From contig NC_133328.1 in the NCBI RefSeq assembly GCF_042186555.1, forward strand, positions 332,638,039 to 332,702,038: a stretch of DNA of 64,000 bases. The letters run 5' to 3'. Below the pieces are notes generated by a model. The model did not search any database. It was not told the origin of the DNA and worked only from the letters and a program-made list of their open reading frames with translations. A program made the translations under genes and the position numbers. Shown piece by piece: positions 22,091 to 31,820 of this stretch (the first letter of the stretch is position 1; every line of letters starts with the position of its first letter). The stretch is from Aquarana catesbeiana (Eukaryota > Chordata > Amphibia > Anura > Ranidae).

Positions 22091-22532
22091 AAACAGGCAC
22101 CAGATCGTCCCGCGTGCACCAATGTTTTCACTTGCCTCATTTCAATACATGCTCCAGAGCCCGGTTCTCGGTCGAATCAATGACGACGACCAGGCCGGAC
22201 CTCTGTCATGGAGTCCATTCATAATCAACGCAAACATTTCGAATCATTTCATTGTCATACAAATCGTTGCTTCAAAAAATCAGTTAGCAATCCCTTCACG
22301 AATTGTCACCTTTTCGTTTTTCTCAGGTCAGTCAAAGTTCAGTAGGTCCACCCTGCACCAGGTTGGACGATATCCCCCCAGGTAAAAAAAAAAAAAAAAA
22401 GGGGGAATGGGAGAATAAGTCGGGTAAGTATGACTCAGCGGATCAAAGAAAAAACTTGAAATTCATCTCACCCCTAATAGGTTACAGTCAACCAGGAAAT
22501 AAAAGCTCAAGAGAATCCTCACCAGAGCAACT

Positions 22533-23681
22533 ATGTCTCAGACCGGCAGCGAAGACCTCACGGCCCCTCTGTCACCTTCTCCAGTCTCAGAAAGCGGCAG
22601 CGTGCAATCCCTTAGGGGATGGACTATCCCCAAACTGACGGCAGAGCTCAGACGCAGAGGTGTCCCCTTCCCCGCCACAGCAAGGAAAGGCGAGCTTTTC
22701 AAACTCCTCTTTCCCCCACCAGCAGCAGGACCCAGTACCCAACAGGCATCCCTTCAGTCGATATCATCGGCCATTTCACAGTTACACACGATGGTGTCAT
22801 CTCTATCCACCTCAGTGGCAGACGTCCAAACCAGGGTTGCACTTCTGGAGGCCCGACCGGCCACGGCTGTCCCCGACCCAACGGCAACTCAAAGCTTGAC
22901 ACCTCTTCCTGCAGGTACCTCAGGCTCGAGCCATATTGTCTACCCCTCCCACCTGGTCCCAACCAGTATCAGGAAGGACATCTTGGACGGCAAGGACGTC
23001 AACCTGGCCTCTCTCCTCATTTCCGTGCATGATTTGGCAGAAAATAAAGCCTACTCCTGGGGTGACATATCAGTGGTCCTTAAAGCCAAAGACCCCAGAT
23101 TGAACCGCAAGCTAACAGTCTCAGAGTTTACCCTGGCCTTTGGCATGTTCAGAGATGTCCTGTGCTCAGCCACCCCTAGCAGGCGGGAAGAGCTGGACTT
23201 GTATCTCCATACTGTGGTAGACTTGGGCCACAAGTACGGAGGTTTTGCCTTTTACGACTACCATCGTTCCTTTTCAGCCAAGGCCGCGGCCAGACTCATA
23301 CAGTTCCAGATCACGACAGATTGGAGTCTCATGGATACAGAGCTCTTCTGCCGCCACTTTGCCGGCTTACGCTCACCTCTGTGTGCGATTTGCCAGTCTT
23401 CCACCCACACTGCCACCTGGTGCGCCAATACGGCAACCAGACGGCCTTTCGAGTTTCCCTCTACCTCAGGTTCAGTACAGGGTCAGCCGATCCCTGAACC
23501 AACGCCTCAGGTGGACAAACTCGGACGCCCAGTCCGAACCGTGGGAGGGGCAGCCATCTGTAATAACTTTAATCAGGGGTCCTGCAACTTCAGTCAGTGC
23601 CGTCTACTTCACCTCTGCACCTTATGTCATAGAGCACACCCTAGGATTTTGTGCGAAGTCAAGCAACACAAGAAGGCGTGA
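22533..23681 (+). CDS. Gag-like protein of the DIRS/Ngaro-type element
   Basis: The 382-residue frame starts at an ATG (MSQTGSEDLT) downstream of the leader array. Residues ~28-60 (GWTIPKLTAELRRRGVPFPA and on) resemble a SAP DNA-binding motif. Residues ~72-107 have coiled-coil-like heptads. The middle (about 135-275) is an uncharacterised gag-like core. Near the C-terminus is a retroviral-type zinc knuckle, C284-x2-C287-x4-H292-x4-C297. It is followed by a CCCH finger, C343-x7-C351-x4-C356-x3-H360, and a third Cys/His cluster, C362, C365, H369, C374. The protein probably binds the element RNA and forms particles. The frame ends at UGA, and the same frame continues open through the reverse transcriptase. 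Shorter overlapping frames on both strands are shadows. Confidence 0.8.
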   Translation: MSQTGSEDLTAPLSPSPVSESGSVQSLRGWTIPKLTAELRRRGVPFPATARKGELFKLLFPPPAAGPSTQQASLQSISSAISQLHTMVSSLSTSVADVQTRVALLEARPATAVPDPTATQSLTPLPAGTSGSSHIVYPSHLVPTSIRKDILDGKDVNLASLLISVHDLAENKAYSWGDISVVLKAKDPRLNRKLTVSEFTLAFGMFRDVLCSATPSRREELDLYLHTVVDLGHKYGGFAFYDYHRSFSAKAAARLIQFQITTDWSLMDTELFCRHFAGLRSPLCAICQSSTHTATWCANTATRRPFEFPSTSGSVQGQPIPEPTPQVDKLGRPVRTVGGAAICNNFNQGSCNFSQCRLLHLCTLCHRAHPRILCEVKQHKKA

Positions 23682-23684
23682 CTA
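23679..23684 (+). promoter_or_regulatory. Candidate UGA-CUA stop-codon readthrough site
   Basis: The gag stop is TGA followed directly by CTA (GCG TGA CTA AGC). UGA CUA is the established leaky context for translational readthrough in alphaviruses and several vertebrate mRNAs. The downstream RT frame is in phase with gag. It stays open from the stop and has no ATG until 24087. The alternative is a decayed CGA arginine codon, since C-to-T change at GCGCGA would give this exact stop. Confidence 0.6.
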
Positions 23685-25271
23685 AGCCGGATCAACCTCT
23701 TATGGTTAGGATGGTATCTCACTTCACATCCCACCCCTTCCCTGGCCACCTTCCTTATCCAAGGCTTCACAGCAGGCTTTCACACCGGCCTCATTTCACT
23801 ACCCCACACTACCCACGAATGTGCCAATCTTCGTTCGGCAGCCATTGACGAACAAGCCATAGATCAGCTCTTACAGGCAGAGGTGGATCGAGGTTACGTG
23901 ATAGGCCCTTTCAGTTGCCCCCCTTTCAACACATGGAGAGTCAGCCCTATTGGGCTTGTCAAGGGCAAGTTTTCAAATAAATTGCGTTTGGTGTACGACT
24001 TGTCTGCGCCTCATTCTTCCCACATACCCAGCCTCAATTCCCTGATCCCCTCCGAGGAGTTTTCCCTAAAATATTCTTCCGTGGACATGGCAATACAAGC
24101 GATCATCAAAGCAGGCACAGGCGCCTGGCTCTCCAAAGCCGACATCTCGGATGCCTTCAAGCTCCTGCCCATCCACCCATCCCTTTGGTGCTGGCATGGC
24201 ATCAAGTGGAAGGAAGCATATTATTTTGCTACAAAGCTCACCTTCGGTTCGAAGAGTAGCCCGTGGCTCTTCGACACGTTCGCCCAGTCCCTCGGTTGGA
24301 TACTATTACACAAGGGTCAATGCCATGAAGTCATCCATTATCTAGATGACTTCCTACTGATAGAACCACCCAGCAAGCCCCCAGGAGATCTCGACAAACT
24401 TAGGGTAATTTTTGGAAACCTCAATGTTCCTATTGCCGAGCACAAAGTCGATGGCCCAGCAAATAGCATCACTTTTCTCGGGGTCAGCTTGGATACCTGC
24501 GCAATGCAAGCCAGTCTCCCCCTCGACAAACTAACACGCATTAGGGCAGTCCTTCACGAGTTTACACACACCAAGGACTGTACCAAAAAACAGTTGCAGT
24601 CCCTCCTGGGTATGCTCAACTTCGCTATGCGAATTATTCCACAAGGCCGCACATTTGTATCACGCCTACTCAGATTTCTGTCGGAAACTCAAGACCCTGA
24701 TCAGATTCTGAATTTAGACTCCGCAGCCATAGCGGACCTATCCATGTGGGAGGAATTCTTGTCCGCCTGGAATGGCATATCTCTATTCATACCTATAGTT
24801 TCGGTCCATTCACCCCAGGTGGTAACGGACGCCGCAGCCTCCACAGGTTTCGCGGCAATTTTTGGCCATCATTGGTTTTCAGGACCCTGGCCTCAACAGA
24901 TACTATTGATACCCGGCTTTTCCCAAACATCTGCCCTCTTTGAGCTTTACCCCATAGTGGCAGCCGCACAACTCTGGGGCCACCACTGGACAGGACAAAC
25001 TGTAGTCTTTAGCACCGACAACCAGGCCACGGCAGACATCATCAACAAAGGCAGGTCCAAGTCCCTAGCAGTCATGTCCTTCCTGCGCAGGTTGGTACAA
25101 CTGTCTTTACAACATCAGTTCAATATACACTGTGCATTTATTCCCGGCAGATACAACTCAGCAGCTGACGCATTGTCACGTTTCAATTATTCCTCCTTTT
25201 TCAAACAGGTTCCCGATGCCGATCCAATGTCGGCCCCTATCCCTGTCTGGTCACAACTGACCCTGGACTAG
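23682..25271 (+). CDS. Reverse transcriptase/RNase H of the DIRS/Ngaro-type element
   Basis: The frame is annotated from the codon after the gag stop, because homology starts before any ATG. The N-terminal segment has FLIQGFTAGFHTGL, ECANLRSA and GYVIGPFSCPPF, typical of DIRS-order polymerases. RT motifs follow in order: GKFSNKLRLVYDLSAP, LSKADISDAFKLLPI (motif A), LTFGSKSSPWLFDTFAQSL (motif B), HYLDDFLLI (catalytic YLDD) and FLGVSLDT. The RNase H domain keeps its acidic residues in VVTDAAAS, LFELYPIVAAA, FSTDNQATADI and YNSAADALSR. The first ATG (24087) falls after the first RT motif, so independent AUG initiation would give a truncated enzyme. No methyltransferase domain follows RNase H. 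The frame ends at a TAG at 25269-25271 and overlaps the recombinase frame by ~100 nt. Confidence 0.9.
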   Translation, partial: LSRINLLWLGWYLTSHPTPSLATFLIQGFTAGFHTGLISLPHTTHECANLRSAAIDEQAIDQLLQAEVDRGYVIGPFSCPPFNTWRVSPIGLVKGKFSNKLRLVYDLSAPHSSHIPSLNSLIPSEEFSLKYSSVDMAIQAIIKAGTGAWLSKADISDAFKLLPIHPSLWCWHGIKWKEAYYFATKLTFGSKSSPWLFDTFAQSLGWILLHKGQCHEVIHYLDDFLLIEPPSKPPGDLDKLRVIFGNLNVPIAEHKVDGPANSITFLGVSLDTCAMQASLPLDKLTRIRAVLHEFTHTKDCTKKQLQSLLGMLNFAMRIIPQGRTFVSRLLRFLSETQDPDQILNLDSAAIADLSMWEEFLSAWNGISLFIPIVSVHSPQVVTDAAASTGFAAIFGHHWFSGPWPQQILLIPGFSQTSALFELYPIVAAAQLWGHHWTGQTVVFSTDNQATADIINKGRSKSLAVMSFLRRLVQLSLQHQFNIHCAFIPGRYNSAADALSRFNYSSFFKQVPDADPMSAPIPVWSQLTLD

Positions 25272-26206
25272 ATCAACATTTACACGGAGCTACACAACTC
25301 ATAAATCATTCCCTCTCCTACAACACACTTAAAGCCTACCAGACAGCTTGGAAGGCCTTTAACAAATTCCTCACGTCCTGCCGTAAAGGACCAACAGATA
25401 TCAAGCAGGTACTGGCCTTCACTGCACACTGCCACACGCAGTTGGCCTTATCCTACAATACCATCCGGCTATACCTAGCCGGCATTCAACATTTTATGGC
25501 GCTTGAAGACCCCACGAAATCTTCACTATTCTCATCTCACGCTATACGAGCCGTTTTAAGGGGAATCCAGAAACAACAACCAGTCATCAGCACTAAGCGC
25601 TTGCCCATTACGGGACCCATCTTTAGGGACATGTCAACTATTCTGGCTACCTCGCCATTCGGTCTGCTCCGCAGCACGGTCTTACAAGCAGCGATATATC
25701 TAGCGTACTATGGGTTCATGCGCCCTGGCGAATTCACCTCTAACAAACCCACAGACCGAGTACTATGCAGACGACACTTACTTAGATACCAAGACCACTT
25801 CATCCTGCACCTCGAGGTCTCTAAAACCCAGCAAACGGGCTCAGGAGCGAACATTCACCTCTTCAAAACCGACAACAGCTGGTGTCCAGTCGCCGTACTC
25901 AACCGGCTCCTGTCACTCCTGCCTGAACAACCAGACAGCAGTCCCCTTCTACCGTTCCCAGTTAAACCCTTAAACGCCTCTCAGTTTGTGGAACACATAA
26001 GAATACTTCTCCACAATCTTCATCTTAACCCTAGTCAGTATTCCGGACACTCGTTTCGCATCGGAGCAGCCTCCGCGGCATCCCGCCACGGGGTTCCGGA
26101 CCACATCATCAAAAGACTGGGCAGGTGGAAGTCAGCCTGCTTCGCCCGGTATATCCCCAACCCACAAACAGAGATGGCACAGGCATTCTCCAAATTGGCT
26201 CAATAA
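25169..26206 (+). CDS. Tyrosine recombinase of the DIRS/Ngaro-type element
   Basis: The open frame begins after a TGA at 25166-25168 and overlaps the RT frame by 103 nt in the -1 register. An N-terminal core-binding region (NTLKAYQTAWKAFNKFLTSC ... YNTIRLYLAGIQHF) precedes the catalytic domain. The catalytic residues are visible: R in YYGFMRPGEF, a candidate K in LEVSKTQQTG, HSFR of the HxxR box, GRWKSACF, and the nucleophilic Tyr in ARYIP. The enzyme would join the circular cDNA into the genome. The first in-frame ATG (25496) lies inside the core-binding region, so translation probably starts upstream by frameshift or at a non-AUG codon. The stop at 26204-26206 overlaps an AATAAA at 26202-26207, and another AATAAA lies at 26220. 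Confidence 0.88.
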   Translation, partial: RIVTFQLFLLFQTGSRCRSNVGPYPCLVTTDPGLDQHLHGATQLINHSLSYNTLKAYQTAWKAFNKFLTSCRKGPTDIKQVLAFTAHCHTQLALSYNTIRLYLAGIQHFMALEDPTKSSLFSSHAIRAVLRGIQKQQPVISTKRLPITGPIFRDMSTILATSPFGLLRSTVLQAAIYLAYYGFMRPGEFTSNKPTDRVLCRRHLLRYQDHFILHLEVSKTQQTGSGANIHLFKTDNSWCPVAVLNRLLSLLPEQPDSSPLLPFPVKPLNASQFVEHIRILLHNLHLNPSQYSGHSFRIGAASAASRHGVPDHIIKRLGRWKSACFARYIPNPQTEMAQAFSKLAQ

Positions 26207-26265
26207 ATAATTGAAAATCAATAAAATCATAACCCTACCTGAATGTTTTTGCCCCCTTATTTTGG

Positions 26266-26400
26266 CATACCGGCCATTAGACCAAGGCACACTTTCAGGT
26301 CCATTTCATAAGCTAAGTCCACACTTTCAGGTCCATTTCCGATGCTAAGTCCTATCTTTACTATAAGTGGTATCCATGTACATACCGGACATAGGGCTCC
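26266..26400. repeat. Short direct repeats at the 3' end of the DIRS-type element
   Basis: CACACTTTCAGGTCCATTTC occurs at 26288-26307 and 26320-26339, each followed by GCTAAGTCC after a short gap. CATACCGG occurs at 26266 and 26381. Iterated short repeats at the 3' end are expected for Ngaro-type split direct repeats, but I could not match them to a longer 5' copy. Confidence 0.6.
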
Positions 26401-26404
26401 AACC

Positions 26405-26407
<3 letters not shown>

Positions 26408-26480
<73 letters not shown>
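26408..26480. repeat. (TA)n microsatellite
   Basis: About 36 uninterrupted TA dinucleotides sit immediately beyond the presumed 3' end of the DIRS-type element. The opposite flank (20130-20142) also ends in a TA run. Confidence 0.95.
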
Positions 26481-26486
<6 letters not shown>

Positions 26487-26708
26487 TATAAAGTCGTAAC
26501 TAAAATGCTTTTAGGAGATCCATATGCCCTTCAGGTACTAGCCTGTTCTACTGTACTGTACTTTAGAGAGGGCCTTGAGTGCCCTGGGGGCATTAAGACG
26601 GAGCAGCTGACTTTAAAGAATATAAATCACACCTAGATCAAAGTAGGCTACTCTCACTGCAAATTTTAGTATTGAAATCAATACATTTGTTTTATATACT
26701 AAATATTT

Positions 26709-27700
26709 AACCACTTGCCTACTGGACACTTGTATCTCCTTCCTGCCCAAGCCAATTTTCCATTTTCAGCACTGTCACACTTTGAATGACAATTGCATAG
26801 TCATGCTACACTGTACCCATATTAAATTTTTATCATTTTTTCACACAAATAGAGCTTTATTTTAGTGGTATTTATTCTCCAGTGGGTTTTTTATTTTTTG
26901 CTAAATAAACAAAAAAGTCCAAAAATTTTGGAAAAAATATGTCTTTTGAAGTTTGTTATAGCATTTTGCAAACAGCTAATTTTTCTCCTTTTCTGATAGG
27001 CGCTGATGAGGCTGCACTGATGGGCTTTACTGAGGGGCACTAATAGGCTGCACTGATGGGCAATGATGAGGTGGCACTGATGAGGCACTGATGAGGTTGC
27101 ACTGATAGGTGGCACTGATGGGCACTGCTAGGGGGCACTGATAAGTTGCACCAAAGGGCACTATAGGCAGCACTAATAGATGGCACTGATAGATGAGACT
27201 GATGAGCACTGATATGCAGCACTGATGGACACTAGTAGGCAGCACTGATAGGTGACACTGATGAGGAGGCACTGAATGGCACTGATTGGCAGAACTGATG
27301 GGCACTGATTGGCAGCACTGATTGGCAGCACTGATGGGCATTGATTGGCAGCACCGGTGGGCACTGATTGGCAGCACTTATGGCCACTGATAGGCAGCAC
27401 TGATGGGCACTGTTGGGGCTGCACTAATAATCAGGACACTGATAATCTGTGTTCTGATTATCAGTGTAGATGTACCTTTCACACAAGCCGGTTACTGGCT
27501 CTCCTCCCCTCATGCTATCAGCGTGAGGGAAGGAATGGCGATAACCGGCTTGTATTTACGTTGTGATCAGCTGTGATTGGACACAGCTGCTCATGTGGTG
27601 AAGGGCCACTGTGATTGTCTTTTTACCTCAATCTGTGATCAGCTGTGTCCTAAGAACACAGTGATCACACTGTGTTCCTGCATTATAATAATAATAAAAG
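26709..27700. mobile_element. TTAA-family non-autonomous element with GCACTGAT array
   Basis: It starts TTTAACCACTTGCCTACTGG and contains sequence that matches the inverse of 33601-33745. It then has a GCACTGAT/GGCAGCACTGAT array (27000-27430), a hairpin block with CTCATGCTATCAGCGTGAGG, and a CATGTGGTGAAGGGCCACTG block like the piggyBac 5' end at 13150-13190. It therefore joins the two end regions of the piggyBac-type element without the transposase. The right boundary is approximate. Confidence 0.65.
27000..27430. repeat. GCACTGAT array
   Basis: These are irregular 12-33-bp units such as GGCACTGATGG, GCAGCACTGAT and GAGGTGGCACTGATGAGG. They resemble the arrays at 12180-13010 and, inverted, 32720-33560. 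Confidence 0.9.
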
Positions 27701-28010
27701 TAGATAAAGTATTGAGAGTTAGAAAAGGTATCTAATAATCAGTTGTTGCGAACAGCTGTTGGTCCTTAAAATGATTTTTGGGTGTACAGATCTATGCACC
27801 CAAGAAGGGCACATTATAAAATATACCTCACACTGCAATTCTAGGAAATCAAGAATCATAGTTTGTTACAGATGTAAACCCAATCACTAACATCTTATAT
27901 CATTTTTAACATAATATTTTCACTTGGAAAGCATATTTTTAGTTTAATTGTTAATAACAAGACTATGAAAATAACAACTGGTCATACTAGTATAAAGGTT
28001 TCAATACTTT

Positions 28011-28250
28011 GGGGTTGATTTACTAAATGCAAATAGGATGCTCATTTTATAAGGTAATTTTTTTCACTTTGAGGTAAAGCTCTGCTGACTTTCATCATCC
28101 AATCATGTGCAAGCAAAAATATATATTTTTTATTTCATTTTCATGTGATTGGTTATTTTCACCGCATTCACTAAGCTAAGGCAAAATTCCCTTGCAGAGT
28201 GAAAATTCCCTTGAAAAGTAAACAGTCTACTTGCATTTGCTAAATCATCC
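28011..28250. mobile_element. MITE with GGGGTTGATTTACTAAA end
   Basis: The left end is GGGGTTGATTTACTAAATGC and the right end reads GATGATTTAGCAAATGCAAG when inverted. Internal blocks GCTCTGCTGACTTTCATCATCC and CATTCACTAAGCTAAGG recur in the copies at 50876-51084 and 51178-51372. Confidence 0.65.
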
Positions 28251-28479
28251 TCTTTGTGGTTCCCCTGTCTCCCACAACCTTCTGTATGTAAATCATCTTG
28301 TCACATGGACCTTCCACTCTGTTTAAATCCCCCCACCCACATAGTCAAATCAAGTGAAAAGTCAATAAGAAAAAAAGCTGTTGTTAATAAAAAATAAAAC
28401 AAATAGTACATTGGCTGGGCTTTAGGCACTTGTGGGAGGCATGCTGTAAGAATGTAATTAATTCCTTTGCAGAGCTGTA

Positions 28480-29403
28480 TTAACCTCTTCCCATCAACCT
28501 CATGCAGATATACTGCGGCAGAAGGGCACGTACAGGCAGATTAACGTACCTGTTTGTTGCCCTTTAAGAGGTGGCTTGCGGGTGCGTGTGCCGGGAGCTC
28601 CGTGAGTGTGATCGTGGGTCCCATGGACTCACTGTCCGCGGGGATACCCGTGATCATCTCACAGAGAGGAAGAACGGGGAAATGCTAATGTAAACAAACA
28701 TTTCCTCATTCTGCCTAGTGACACTGACACTAGGGAGCAGTGATCAGTGTTGTGTCACACACAGCCCCTCCCCCCACAGTTAGAATCACTCCCTAGGAAA
28801 CACTTAACCACTACAGCACCACCTAGTGGTTAACCCCTTCACTGCCAGTCGAATTTACATAGTAATCAATGCATTTTTAATTGCACTGATCACTGCATAA
28901 ATGTTAATGGTGCCAAAATCACGCCAAAAGTGTCCGATCTGTCCGCCATAATGTTGCAGTCATGATAAAAAAAATATTAATAAAAATGCCATAAAACTAT
29001 CCCCTATTTTGTAAACGCTATAACTTTTGCCCAAACCAATCAATAAATGCTTATTGTGATTTTTTTTACCAAAAATATGTAGAAGAATACGTATCGGCCT
29101 AAACTGATGAAAAAAATGTTTTTTTATATATTTTTTGGGGATATTTATTATAGCAAAAAGTAAAAAACAATGTGTTTTTTTCAAAATTGTCGATTTTTTT
29201 GGTTATAGCGCAAAACAGAAAAACCGCAGAGGTGATCAAATACCACCAAAAGAAAGCACTATTTTTGGGAAAAAAAGATGCAAATTTTGTTTGGGAGCCA
29301 CGTCGCTCGACCGCGCAATTGTCAGTTAAAGCGACGTAGTGCCGAATCGCAAAAAGTGCTCTGGTCTTTGGCCAGCCAAATGGTCCGGGGCTTAAATGGT
29401 TTA
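28480..29403. mobile_element. TTAA-family non-autonomous element
   Basis: It starts TTAACCTCTTCCC at 28480 and ends near CTTAAATGGTTTA. It shares a long region with 43390-44325, including GTCCGCCATAATGT, CAGTCATGATAAAAA, CTATAACTTTTGC, ACGTATCGGCCTAAACTGA and GCGCAATTGTCAGTTAAAGC. The last ~180 bases also match 33601-33745 and 42440-42646. No coding frame is meaningful. Confidence 0.75.
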
Positions 29404-31820
29404 TGTGGGATTTTGTGTGTCCAGCTATCCTAGAAGGCAGTGGTGAGGAATGGTGACATTACTCACAACACCCAGAAGCATTGGAAGCCATGGCCCAGGC
29501 ATTTTCTTCTTTTTTTAGCAAAATCTGTATTTTTTTGCCTTTTACAGGCAATTTGACATTGGGGTGTTGGGGGATTTCAATAGCAGACCTTTCATTTTCA
29601 TGGAAGATTTTCTTAAAAGAAAAGCCAGTTAAAAATAACAATTCCAAATGATTTAGGTAATATGCCCTGTGAAAAAAACACATGCCCTGTGAAAAAAACA
29701 TGACAGATTTGCCTTGAACCTATGGTAGCGGTGATCCAAAATCTCATCCCTACTAATAGTTGCAGTGTATAGTGAACATTGCTACTTTTAAATAGATAAA
29801 TCATAGGACTAATGATACCTTGGGATCAGAGTCTTGGTTATAAAAATACCTTGTCCTGCAATGGCAATATATTTTTATGGATTTGAGTCCCAAAACTACA
29901 GTGTTGATGAAGATGTTTTATTCTTCATGTTGATAACACATACAGGCACTACAATCTGGATCCTAGGATCTAGATTGTAGTTTGGAACATCCTTGTACTG
30001 TATATATTGCAGTTACGACTGTTGCAACTGCATATTACATTTTATGCATGCAGAGTTCATGAGCTAAGAATATTTATAAAGAAGTGAATGTGACTTTTAC
30101 CAAACATTTACTGTTGTTGAGTCAATCACTTTAATATAAAACACACGCACCAAGATTTACCTGTACAGAATGTCAGATTCTTTGTAAATATATCCTCTAC
30201 CTTTTTGGTATTTTTGTATTTCTTCATTGCTTTTAATTTATAATCCAATGCAGATCTTATAAAATAAAACTAGCATAGTAAATATGTATGTATAATATAT
30301 TATTATATTTATTATATTATATATAATAAAGTATGTTTCTTCATAGTTAACATTTTATCCAACTATATTCAAGAAGAGTTTTAGTATCATGCACACAATC
30401 CTGTGCTTTTCCTGTGCCATTCATAATATGCCAGGAAGCCTGTTGTAAAAATATTAATTCTGCTCAGACATATTGCCTGGCTGAAAATTTAACCATGGTC
30501 CATTACCTTCCTGGATGGTTCCTTTCCATGAGCGTCTGATTTACTATATGTTTTTTAAAATAGATTGTTTTCTTGGGTTGCCTCTTGTAATTAGGAAATA
30601 GATTCTTCAAAGTTACTGTAAACATAGCTTTGATGATAAAAATTGATCTGTTTATATGGAATGCTTAAATCATATTGTAAGCTTGATATGTGCTATGATT
30701 TATGTACTGTATCAGATTGATTTAGTACATAAATATCAGACAGTCTTTTGTGTATACTGTGCAAAAAAAAGGAGGCAACCCTTTCATTTAATTATAATAA
30801 TACATGTGCATGATAATAGTAATAATAATAATAACAATAATAATAATAACACAACCAGATAGAATCCATAAAATAGATTTAGAACTTTATAATTCCTAAA
30901 ATGTGCTTAGCTAAAATAGAACTTGAAATTAACTTTATGATATGGTGCTTTTATTTTTTGCCACACTGAATGTGTTTTTCATTGTTTATTCTAATTTAAT
31001 TATTTAATACGTTAAGAGATTTTCAAGGTAAGTAATACATTGTTGTTTGATATTTCATTTAATACAATTTGCTTTTATTTTTTATTTTTCCAAATATCCT
31101 CTTTTTTAATGGTATAAAGTTTTTGGTGTAGATTTTTTTTCTTTGCTTTGCATCATCTATCTTTGAAAAAAATATATACTTAATGTTTTCACAAGGGTTT
31201 TCCAGGCTAAAATTTAAGTTGTGCATAATTAAAAATTAAGAAAGTTATGTATGTACATTTAAGTTTCAAAGATCATTTTTAGTGTTTTAAGGGAAAGGGT
31301 TACAATGTGTACTTTCCAGATATATGTGTTTGCCCAAACATAGTCAGAGATCAGGCTGCTGCCATCTGTATAATATTTCAGTGTTTGAAGAAGTGTTTTG
31401 TGATGGAATACAAATGAAGCTGATCCTTCAATCCAAACAGAATGATATGTCATGTCTATCGGAAGCAAATATGCTAGATTGCTGCCTTCTTTTTTATACA
31501 GTGCACAGTTACTATTTTTGGAATTCCTAGATGAGAAAAGTTAAGTTCTAGCACATAAAACATTATTTTTGGCGCTACTATACTAATGACATGTTACACA
31601 AATTGCAACATATCCCTTTAATTATTAGCATATTTAAGAAGAGATTATGAGTAGCTCCAGACATTTTTTGCTGGTAATGGGAGCTAAAATGAGGTGAGGT
31701 CTTAGCTAATGATCCTATGATACAATCCAACAGGCCACATTGAGAATTGATAAGTCAAACAATTAAAATGTACAATTACATTACAATAAGCAATGATAGT
31801 GTAATAAGAACTGCAGTTCA
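29404..31820. other. AT-rich stretch without a recognised gene
   Basis: A 17-bp phrase, CATGCCCTGTGAAAAAA, is nearly duplicated at 29662-29700. There is an AT palindrome near 30295-30330 and an (AAT)n-type run at 30816-30852. Segments 30350-30650 and 31250-31600 look like unique sequence, but I see no splice-flanked frame. Confidence 0.4.
30816..30852. repeat. (AAT)n/(AAC) microsatellite
   Basis: The run is GTAATAATAATAATAACAAT followed by more AAT units, about 12 trinucleotide units with one interruption. Confidence 0.85.

Larger units (their letters stand above)
20143..26400 (+). mobile_element. DIRS/Ngaro-type tyrosine-recombinase retrotransposon
   Basis: The order is a CpG-rich leader with a ~146-bp tandem array, a gag frame, an RT/RNase H frame and a tyrosine recombinase frame. 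That is the layout of DIRS-order elements, which integrate circular cDNA with a recombinase and have no DDE integrase. No aspartic protease or methyltransferase domain is visible, so the Ngaro branch is at least as likely as DIRS1 proper. The ends share a short inverted motif: GGCCAGTATG at 20150-20159, and CATACCGGCC at 26266-26275 with a second CATACCGGAC at 26381-26390. Both flanks are (TA)n, so exact ends are approximate. The three frames lack internal disruptions apart from the gag/RT stop, which suggests a recent insertion. Confidence 0.85.

Noticed and set aside
26408..26480. TA tract as a possible recombination site of the tyrosine recombinase
   Set aside because: TA microsatellites are common across the window, so this alone is not evidence for a specific att-like site.
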